Source: RYN-230 sp963717125 (GTDB lineage: Bacteria > Actinomycetota > Actinomycetes > Streptosporangiales > Streptosporangiaceae). From it: a stretch of DNA of 64,000 nt. Position 1 is the stretch's first letter, and each line of letters starts with the position of its first letter. The stretch spans positions 62,001 to 126,000 of the forward strand of contig CAVQVG010000020.1 in assembly GCA_963717125.1 (NCBI GenBank). The letters are read 5' to 3'. Both the position numbers and the translations under genes were made by a program. Shown in pieces: positions 37,205 through 45,465 of this stretch. Below the pieces are notes generated by a model. The model was given only the letters and a program-made list of their open reading frames with translations, had not been told where the DNA came from and ran no database searches.

Positions 37205-38689
37205 TCACTGGCCCGCGGCTGGCGCCGGCAGCGGATACACGCCCAGTAGCTTCAGCGTGCCGCCGGGGGTGAGCTCGAGCACCGGGAAGTCGCGCCCGGC
37301 CGGGTTGCCGGCGACCGGGTCGAACCCGAAGTTGCCGGCCGCCCCGGGCACGGCGTTGCTGGCCGACAGATCGCCGAGCTCCCCCCGCACGTTCCTGGCC
37401 GTGACCCGCCCCTGCGCAGCACTGATCTTGATGACGGCCTGGTCGGCGGCGACCAGCGCGTCGTGCGACATGATCGCCCAGCCGTCGCCGAGGTCGGACG
37501 CGGGGAAGCGCACGGTGAAGGCGCGGTAGAACGCCTGCCAGAGGTTCCGGTTGTTCCGGCCGTTGGGCCGCGCGGCCAGCTCAGCCGGGTCGGCCAGTGC
37601 CGCGTAGATGATCCGCACCGGGGCGTCCCCGGAAGCCGGCTTGAGCTGGCCCTGCAGGCTGGACGCGTCGGAACCGGTGACCACGGTGATCAGCCGTCGC
37701 GGCTCGCAGTCCACCCCGCGCGCCCACAGGTGATGGATGAAGTCGGGCAGGTCGTCAACCCGGCCCGCATAAAGGATCATGTCCGGTGGGTTCCGGCCGC
37801 ACAGGTTGCCGGAGAGTGCGCTGAACTGCGCACCCAGCGCACCGGAGTTGGGCGGCGCGTCGAAAGGTTCCTCGGGGAACCCGCGGGCCTGGATGTAGCC
37901 GGCCAGTCCGGTCCGGAAATCGGCGTTCAGCGACGCGGTGTACAGGTCGCCCGGGGCATTGTCCTGGATGAGCATGGCCCGGTCGCCCAGCCCGGCGCCG
38001 CGCAGATAGTGGGCCAGCGCGCTGACCTCGTCGCGCACATCAGGGTTGACCCGGAACAGCCCGGGCACCGTGCTCTGGCTGAGGCTGTCGCCGGTGATGA
38101 CCGCGCCCACCATGGGAATGCTGTGCCGGCCCAGCAGCCGCGCCGCCCGCAGCGTCTGCGGCAAGCTGATGCCCATCCCGGTCACCGCGACCAGCGGGTC
38201 CGGGCCAGTGGTCATCCGGTCCAGCTGGCCCACCACCGGCTGGTACTGGTTCTCGCCGCTGCCGACGTTGGCCAGGACCAGCCGGATCTGCGGGCCGGCC
38301 CCGGTACGGTTCGCCACCCGCTGGGCGATGTAGGCGCCTTCCAGCCAGGACCGGATCCGGCCGATGGACACGTCCGCGGACGGGGTGAGCGGGCCGAGGA
38401 ACGCCACGGTCACGTACTTGCCGCGGGCCAGGCCCTGGTCCGCGAGCCGGATGTCCCCCTCGACCTTGCGCAGCGCGGGGTCGAAGATGAACGAGCCGTC
38501 GGTGACGCCGACCTGCTGCCCGCCGTCGCGGATCACACACGGCGCGCACGGGGCGTCCGGGTGCGGCGCCCTGTTCAGTGTGACCACCAGGCTGACCACC
38601 GCCACTACGACCACGCCCCCGGCGGCCAGCAGCCACCAGCGGCCGCGGCGGGCCGGCCGCACCTGGTCGAACGGGCTCCGCTGCGTCAT
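37205..38689 (-). CDS. Membrane-anchored periplasmic-binding-protein-like receptor
   Basis: About 494 residues: a short cytoplasmic N-terminus, one membrane helix (WWLLAAGGVVVVAVVSLVVTL) and an outer domain of the type I periplasmic-binding (branched-chain amino acid receptor) fold. The fold is marked by YVTVAFLGPLTP, ITGDSLSQSTVPGLFRVNPDVRDE and PPDMILYAGRVDDLPDFIHHL. There is no lipobox and no permease gene nearby. The ATG overlaps the stop of the NTPase gene by one base (TAATG), so receptor and NTPase are made together. A sensor role outside the cell, relayed to the NTPase, is likely but unproven. Confidence 0.78.
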   Translation of the reverse strand: MTQRSPFDQVRPARRGRWWLLAAGGVVVVAVVSLVVTLNRAPHPDAPCAPCVIRDGGQQVGVTDGSFIFDPALRKVEGDIRLADQGLARGKYVTVAFLGPLTPSADVSIGRIRSWLEGAYIAQRVANRTGAGPQIRLVLANVGSGENQYQPVVGQLDRMTTGPDPLVAVTGMGISLPQTLRAARLLGRHSIPMVGAVITGDSLSQSTVPGLFRVNPDVRDEVSALAHYLRGAGLGDRAMLIQDNAPGDLYTASLNADFRTGLAGYIQARGFPEEPFDAPPNSGALGAQFSALSGNLCGRNPPDMILYAGRVDDLPDFIHHLWARGVDCEPRRLITVVTGSDASSLQGQLKPASGDAPVRIIYAALADPAELAARPNGRNNRNLWQAFYRAFTVRFPASDLGDGWAIMSHDALVAADQAVIKISAAQGRVTARNVRGELGDLSASNAVPGAAGNFGFDPVAGNPAGRDFPVLELTPGGTLKLLGVYPLPAPAAGQ

Positions 38690-40710
38690 TACCCGCCACC
38701 TCCAGCGCCCAGCGCGCGGTATCTCGCGGCCTCGTTGCGCAGCACGGCCAGGCCGTTGCCGGAGAACGGCGCGATGAGGTCGAAGTCGTCCTGGATCTCG
38801 TTGTAGAGGTCGCCCAGCTCCTTCTTGTGGCTGGCGAACAGCGGGTCGGCGGCGATCCACAGCGCCGCCACCAGCCGGGCCAGCGGGGCCAGCGGCACGT
38901 CGCGGGGGTCGGTACCCGCGGTCAGCTCGCGGATCCGGTCGGCTGCGGCGCCCGGCTGGCCCAGCCCGCCCCGGCTCTGGCGCCGGCTGAGCTTGTTCGG
39001 CGCGGCGCTGACCGAGTGCAGCCGCCGCAGCCAGCCCACCGCGTCGCCGCCCGGCAGCTGGCTGGCCAGCCGCCGGGCCACGGGCACCACCTCACCCAGG
39101 GCCAGCGCGTAGTAGAGCTCGCCGGCCTCGTCGTTCTCTTTGGCACAGTCATCCCGGAACCAGGCGTGCACGGTGGCCCAGTCCGCACGGCCCGCCCGCC
39201 GGGCGGCCAGGCGGCGCAGCAGGAGCCGGCGCAGCACCGGCAGCAGTACTGCGGTCCCGCCGCCCTCCGGCGTCACCCACAGCTCCGGTGCGAACAGCGC
39301 CGATGCGCCGCTCTGCGGGCCGACCAGCAGCCCGCCGTGCCGGGCCAGCCGCGAGGCCCGGTCGATGTCCCAGGCCGCGGCGCAGGTGACGAGGTCCTCG
39401 ACGGTGTCCTTGCCGAGCCCAGGGAGGAACTGGCCGAGCAGTTCTTCCTCCAGCGTCACCCGGCCGGCCCCCGGCCGCCGGGCCAGCAGGTCGGGCAGGC
39501 TCACCGGGCCGGGCGGCGCCGCCGCGATCGCGTCCACCACCAGCCGCACCGAGCCCAGGTGCCCGCCGGTGAACTTGTACAGCGCGGGCACCAGGAGCTG
39601 CTGGTCGGTGCCGTGGAAGCCGATGGCGGCCACCATGTTCCCGACCTCGTCCTCGGTCAGCGGGCGAAGCCGGACCGGGTACCACCACTGCGGCAGCCGG
39701 TGCTCCTGGGACCAGCGCAGGTACTGCTGGTAACCGGCCTGGTCGGCCAGCGGGATGGTCTCCCCGGGCGGGGTGACCCGGGCGGACAGGGCGCCCCGGC
39801 TGGCCGCCAGCAGGGTCAGCGGGTCGGGGTCGGCCGGCGAGTGCGCGGCGTGCCGCCGCCGGGCCGTGATCAGTTCATCCAGGAACGACGAGTCGCCGGT
39901 GGCGTCGGCGTTGTCCACCAGGATCACGCAGTTAAGCGGCCAGTCGGCGGCGTGCCGGCCGGCCTGGAAGTCGTCCCGCAGGTCGGCCAGGAACGCCGCC
40001 CACAGCAGGGCGGACACCTCGCGTGCGTTGTCCCCAGTCGCCAGGTCGTGCCCCTGGACGTTGAGGTTAACCAGCACGTCCAGCGGGTCGCGGTGCAGCC
40101 CGCGGCCCTCGTGGCCGTACCAGTCCAGGCCCTTCCCGAGCAGCACGCGGCGGCCCAGGCGGGATGCGATCAGGCCATTCAGGACCAGTTTGGCCAGGTA
40201 CCTGACGCCGGCCCGGGAGACCGGGGGCGGCTGCCCGTGGTGCAGCACGGTCCAGGTGTCCTCGCCGATCTCGACCAGGAAATCGCGTAACGCGGCGATA
40301 TTGCGGTACTCGGCGAGCGCCTGGCGTACCTGGTCGCAGGCCCGGGCCCGGTCGTCGGTGACCAGTTCCTGGCGCAGCACGAGTTGCCCGGTGATAAAGC
40401 GCGGAAAGGCCAGCCGGCCGTACCGGCCGGCCGTCCGGTTCAGCTCGAAAACTAACGCGGACAGCACCCGCGGGCTGGAGCTGAGGTCATCCGTGGCACA
40501 GTCGATCCGGGCATACGGAGCCACCGGCTGCAGCCACTCTTCCAGCTTGTCCAGCAGGGCGGTCTTGCCCGACCCGTGCGGGCCGGTGAACACCAGGACG
40601 GGCTGCCGCTGGCTGCGGGCCGCGCCGTCGCGGTGTGGCCGGCTGAGAAATTCCTTAGTGAGTTCCACCGCGCCCGCCCGGCCGTACAGCTGGCCAATCT
40701 CAGCAGGCAT
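38689..40710 (-). CDS. P-loop NTPase (STAND/AAA-like) coupled to the receptor gene
   Basis: The 673-residue cytoplasmic protein has a Walker A GPHGSGKT at residues 43-50 and a Walker B CVILVDNAD at 261-269, an unusually wide gap filled by helical sequence. An arginine-rich DELITARRRH and a winged-helix-like region near 350-400 follow. The C-terminal third is helical and may hold repeats. It looks like a STAND-class signalling ATPase rather than an ABC ATPase, since no LSGGQ is present. Its stop overlaps the receptor start. No effector domain such as a nuclease, TIR or protease is recognised. Confidence 0.7.
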   Translation of the reverse strand: MPAEIGQLYGRAGAVELTKEFLSRPHRDGAARSQRQPVLVFTGPHGSGKTALLDKLEEWLQPVAPYARIDCATDDLSSSPRVLSALVFELNRTAGRYGRLAFPRFITGQLVLRQELVTDDRARACDQVRQALAEYRNIAALRDFLVEIGEDTWTVLHHGQPPPVSRAGVRYLAKLVLNGLIASRLGRRVLLGKGLDWYGHEGRGLHRDPLDVLVNLNVQGHDLATGDNAREVSALLWAAFLADLRDDFQAGRHAADWPLNCVILVDNADATGDSSFLDELITARRRHAAHSPADPDPLTLLAASRGALSARVTPPGETIPLADQAGYQQYLRWSQEHRLPQWWYPVRLRPLTEDEVGNMVAAIGFHGTDQQLLVPALYKFTGGHLGSVRLVVDAIAAAPPGPVSLPDLLARRPGAGRVTLEEELLGQFLPGLGKDTVEDLVTCAAAWDIDRASRLARHGGLLVGPQSGASALFAPELWVTPEGGGTAVLLPVLRRLLLRRLAARRAGRADWATVHAWFRDDCAKENDEAGELYYALALGEVVPVARRLASQLPGGDAVGWLRRLHSVSAAPNKLSRRQSRGGLGQPGAAADRIRELTAGTDPRDVPLAPLARLVAALWIAADPLFASHKKELGDLYNEIQDDFDLIAPFSGNGLAVLRNEAARYRALGAGGGG

Positions 40711-40851
40711 GCGGCCTCCGTATTATCGCGGCAACCGCATTCTACTGAGCAATGACCGGTCATTCCGTATCGGATAGATAAAGCCACCGGCCACCGCACA
40801 CCGGGCGGTGCGCGGGGCCGGTGGCGGGCACTGGCGTTAAGCAGGCTGGTT

Positions 40852-42123
<1,272 letters not shown>

Positions 42124-42150
42124 GGCGACCTCCCGTGACGAGGCTACACG

Positions 42151-42768
42151 TCAGCCCTGCTGCGCGCCCTGCTCGGCCAGCGTGATCACGCCGACCGCCT
42201 GGGCCTGAGTCATGCCCAGGTCGGCCGCGATGAACTGGGCGGCCCGGCGTTCCGTCTCGGTCAGCGGCCCGTCGGCCATGCCCACGCCGATCACCTGGGC
42301 CAGGAACCACTCCCGGGCGTCCGGGGTGAGCTGGCGGGCCACCTGGTTCAGCGCGGCGCGGGCCGCCTCCCCCGGCTGGCCGCGGTCGGCGTCCAGGTCG
42401 GCGTCGGCGTAGCCGTGCGCCCCGGCGCCCTGGATGGCGGCCAGCGCGGACCGCCGCGCGGCCAGGCTGGCCGGATCCCCCACGGACAGCATGATCACCG
42501 CCGCGGCGCGCATCCCGGCCGGCAGCGCGGTCTGCATCTGCGCCGCGGTCGGCAGGCTCAGCACGTCCATCACATAGCGGGTCTTGCAGGTCAGGCACTG
42601 AACATGCTGGCCGGTCTGGTTCAGCGGGATGACCGGGATGAAGAACAAGGTGAAATAGCGCCGCCCGGCCCGGTGCCGGTACTGCCGGTCACCACCACAC
42701 GTGCGGCAGTGGAAGACGCCCTGCCCGAGGGTGCGGTAAAACACCCGGAATCCAAAGATGATCAGCAA
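42151..42768 (-). CDS. Zinc-ribbon protein with TerB-like C-terminal domain
   Basis: About 205 residues from a TTG at 42768, chosen because GAGAGGGGA lies just upstream and the family-like sequence starts there (LIIFGFRVFYRTLGQG). A zinc ribbon is formed by FHCRTCGGDRQY and VQCLTCKTRY. The C-terminal half (residues ~110-200) is helical, with ADGPLTETERRAAQFIAADLGM like the TerB/tellurite-resistance fold. There may be a membrane-skimming hydrophobic stretch at RYFTLFFIPVIPL. Its function is unknown. Confidence 0.7.
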   Translation of the reverse strand: MLIIFGFRVFYRTLGQGVFHCRTCGGDRQYRHRAGRRYFTLFFIPVIPLNQTGQHVQCLTCKTRYVMDVLSLPTAAQMQTALPAGMRAAAVIMLSVGDPASLAARRSALAAIQGAGAHGYADADLDADRGQPGEAARAALNQVARQLTPDAREWFLAQVIGVGMADGPLTETERRAAQFIAADLGMTQAQAVGVITLAEQGAQQG

Positions 42769-42884
42769 CGGAGTCCCCTCTCGGTCACGCTCGTTAATCC
42801 GGCCGGGGGCCGGCCCGCACAATGAGCCCACCAAATGGTTCCGCAGCCAGGCCGGAGCCGCCTGCGGGCGACCAAATCGTGACA

Positions 42885-44081
42885 TTATTCCTTGCCCGGA
42901 TCGGCCAGCATCGCGGTCACGAACTCGCGGGGCAGGCCGTGCGTCTCGTGCAGGTAGCGGAATTCCTGTTCGGTCAGCGGGCCGGTGTTGCGCCGCCGCC
43001 GCAGCACCTCCCGGCCCCGGCGGAGCAGGTCACCGAAGCGCTGCTGCTCGCCGAGCAGCACGCCGCCGGGCAGGTCGCCGGGCACGTCCTGGCCGAAGTG
43101 CCGCAGCGTGCCGGTGATCAGCCCGGACGGCAGGTCTTCCAGCGTCCCGGCCTGGTCCACCTGCCACAGCGCGGTCAGCGCGCGGCGGATCAGCCGGCGC
43201 AGCACGTAGCCGCGGCCGGTGTTGGCGGGCCGCACCCCGTCCCCGATCACCACCACGCTGGACCGCAGGTGGTCGGTGACCAGCCGCAGCGCGGTCTCGT
43301 CCAGCGGCCACCGCTCACGCACCGCGCTGGCCCACGGCTGGAGGAGGTCGCAGCCGAACACCGAATCGGCGCCCTGCAGCACTGTGAGCAGCCGTTCCAG
43401 GCCCATCCCGGTGTCCACGACCGGCCGGTCCAGCGGCTTGAGGCGGCCGTCATCGAGCCGCCACCAGCGGAGCAGCACGTGGTTCCACAGCTCCATCCAG
43501 CGGCTGTCGGTGCCCGGTGTGCCCTGCGGCGGGCCGTCGCCGGTCCACCCGAACAGTTCCGTGTCCGTGCCGCACAGCCCGGTCGGGCCGTTGGACCACC
43601 AGTTCCCCAGCCCGCTCAACTCGACCGGGACGCCCAGGTCAGCCCAGGTGTCCACCAGGTCGGTGTCCGGGCCCACGCCCGGCTCCGCGCCGCCGGAGCC
43701 CGGCCCGCCGTACACGGTGGCGTGCAGCCGGCCGACCGGGATGCCGAACCCGTCCCGGACCAGTTCCAGGCCCCAGCGCACGCTCTGCGTGACCGGGTAG
43801 TCGCCGAGTGACCAGGAGCCGAGCATCTCGAACACGGTCAGGTGGCTACGGTCACCGACCTCGTCCAGGTCGGTCGTGCGCAGGCAGCGCTGCGGGCCGG
43901 CCAGCCGCGTCCCGGCCGGATGCGGCCGGCCCGCCAGGTACGGGGTGAGCGGGTGCATTCCGGCGCTGGTGAACAGCACCGGGTCGCCGGGCGGGGGCAC
44001 CAGGGAACTGCTTGGGATCGGCTGGTGCCCACGTTCGCGAAAGAATTCGGTGAATGTCTGGATAACGTCCTGGTGGTTCAT
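42885..44081 (-). CDS. Alanyl-tRNA synthetase-like paralogue without editing and C-Ala domains
   Basis: The 398-residue protein keeps the class II AlaRS catalytic core: FFRERGHQPIPSSSLVPP, FTSAGMHPLTPYL, motif 2 as HLTVFEMLGSWSLGDY and motif 3 as DTGMGLERLL. The NTGRGYVLRRLIRRA helical tRNA-binding part is also present. It ends where the editing domain would begin; full AlaRS is near 880 residues. The ATG at 44081 has GGAGG upstream. It might charge a carrier or special tRNA, or serve peptide-bond chemistry in metabolism. No biosynthetic genes are adjacent. A housekeeping alaS is not in the window. Confidence 0.82.
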   Translation of the reverse strand: MNHQDVIQTFTEFFRERGHQPIPSSSLVPPPGDPVLFTSAGMHPLTPYLAGRPHPAGTRLAGPQRCLRTTDLDEVGDRSHLTVFEMLGSWSLGDYPVTQSVRWGLELVRDGFGIPVGRLHATVYGGPGSGGAEPGVGPDTDLVDTWADLGVPVELSGLGNWWSNGPTGLCGTDTELFGWTGDGPPQGTPGTDSRWMELWNHVLLRWWRLDDGRLKPLDRPVVDTGMGLERLLTVLQGADSVFGCDLLQPWASAVRERWPLDETALRLVTDHLRSSVVVIGDGVRPANTGRGYVLRRLIRRALTALWQVDQAGTLEDLPSGLITGTLRHFGQDVPGDLPGGVLLGEQQRFGDLLRRGREVLRRRRNTGPLTEQEFRYLHETHGLPREFVTAMLADPGKE

Positions 44082-44280
44082 GGCCGGGCCTCCGGAGGGT
44101 CGGTTGCGGCAACCGGAAATGCGCGCGGCGGCGCGGCCAGGAACCAGCCAGGAAACGCACCGGCGACCCATTTCCGGTCGCCAGGGCGGGAGATCGAGAT
44201 CAGGCAGCGGCAACCGGCGAGCTGATAGCTCGCGCGGCGGCGATGACGCAGTGCTGCGTGCTGACCTGCATACCGTTAGT

Positions 44281-45078
44281 TTACCCGCGCGGCGTGACCC
44301 GGCTCCAGCGGTTAAGCGCCGCCCGCTCGGCCAGCGTCCAGGCCGCCGTGGTGAGCAGGTAGAGGCCCGCGGCCAGCGGCACGATGGCCGCCATCACCAG
44401 GGATCCGAACGGCACGACCCGGCTGAGCAGGCTGACCGCCCGGTCCGCCGGCCCGGCCGGCGGCGCAGCCTGGGCCGCCGGGCCGACAGTGGCCGCCTTA
44501 GGGGCCGCCGCAGCCGTCGCCGTAGCCGTCGCCGCGGCCCTGGCCCGCCGCGCGGCCCGCAGGGCGGCTGCCCCGAGCACGGCGAGCAGCGCGAACAGTA
44601 CCGTGAACACCAGGCCCTGCGCGCTGACCGGGCCCGCACCGCCGAGCCACCAGCTGCCCAGCGGCGCGGCCAGCAGACGGTGGCTGAGCAGCGCGTTCGG
44701 CGAGCCGGCCACCGAGTGGGACAGGAACAGCCGGTACATCACGCTGAAGAACGGCAGTTGCAGCAGCAGCGGCAGGCAGCCGGTGAACATGGTTGTGCCC
44801 TCGGCGCGCTGCAGCGCGCCGAGTTCCCGCCGCAGCCGTTCGGGGTCCTTGGCGTGCCGCCGCTGCAGGTCCTGAACCTGCGGCAGCAGGCGGCTGCGGG
44901 CCCGCTCACCGCGGACCGCGTAGTAGCTCAGCGGCAGCAGGGCCAGCCGGACGAGCATGGTGAACGCGACGATGGCCGCCGCCGCGGCCAGCCCGCCGAA
45001 CAGCGGCGCGAGGATCGCGGCGAACCAGCAGACGAGGTGATAGGCGAAGTTGACAGGCAGACCGAACAGGACAGACAT
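44281..45078 (-). CDS. YidC/Oxa1 family membrane insertase
   Basis: The 265-residue protein has a first membrane segment and a cytoplasmic loop with the family's LLPQVQDLQRRHAKDPERLRREL. MFTGCLPLLLQLPFFSVMYRLF follows, then two more hydrophobic segments before and after an Ala/Pro-rich insert (residues ~165-210). The length and five-segment layout fit a shortened YidC2-type insertase. It lacks the periplasmic domain of E. coli YidC. It helps small membrane proteins insert. A DUF6412 gene lies immediately upstream, as often beside this insertase in actinomycetes. Confidence 0.85.
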   Translation of the reverse strand: MSVLFGLPVNFAYHLVCWFAAILAPLFGGLAAAAAIVAFTMLVRLALLPLSYYAVRGERARSRLLPQVQDLQRRHAKDPERLRRELGALQRAEGTTMFTGCLPLLLQLPFFSVMYRLFLSHSVAGSPNALLSHRLLAAPLGSWWLGGAGPVSAQGLVFTVLFALLAVLGAAALRAARRARAAATATATAAAAPKAATVGPAAQAAPPAGPADRAVSLLSRVVPFGSLVMAAIVPLAAGLYLLTTAAWTLAERAALNRWSRVTPRG

Positions 45079-45182
45079 GACGGAGCACCCTCCAGCGGGT
45101 CATGGACTGGTTGACGGCTGGAGACGGCCGCATCGCTAGGGCCCGGCGCGCGGCGGAACCGCGCCACGGCGGGGCAGGCGGA

Positions 45183-45461
45183 TCAGGCGGCCGCCGGGGC
45201 CGCCGAGGGTGCTCTGGGCCGGGCCCGGCCCGGCGCGTCCGGATCCCGCTGCGGCAGGAACGCGGCCCGCCAGGACTTCTCCCGCAGCGCCGCCACCCGG
45301 CCGCCGAGCGGGAGCGCGGTCGCCGCGGCGGCGATCCGGGCGCCCGCGGCCAGCAGCGCGACCAGCATGGCGGTGAGGGTGATCGCGGCCAGCATGGCCA
45401 GCCCGTCGGACGGTTTCCCGCCGATCAGCAGGGCCAGCAGCGCCAGCAGCGTCGGGTGCAC
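45183..45461 (-). CDS. DUF6412 family small membrane protein
   Basis: The 92-residue protein has two hydrophobic segments (LLALLALLIGG and LAAITLTAMLVALLAAGARI), then a basic tail with ALREKSWRAAFLPQRDPDAPGRARPR, the conserved DUF6412 end. It begins at a GTG four bases after the stop of the preceding gene and is followed by the yidC-like gene, so the two probably form one unit. The role is unknown; the context suggests a membrane biogenesis helper. Confidence 0.75.
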   Translation of the reverse strand: MHPTLLALLALLIGGKPSDGLAMLAAITLTAMLVALLAAGARIAAAATALPLGGRVAALREKSWRAAFLPQRDPDAPGRARPRAPSAAPAAA

Positions 45462-45465
45462 GGTT

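Noticed and set aside
37205..38689. Substrate-binding protein of an ABC importer
   Set aside because: No lipobox, a single uncleaved-looking membrane helix, no permease genes, and coupling to a non-ABC NTPase.
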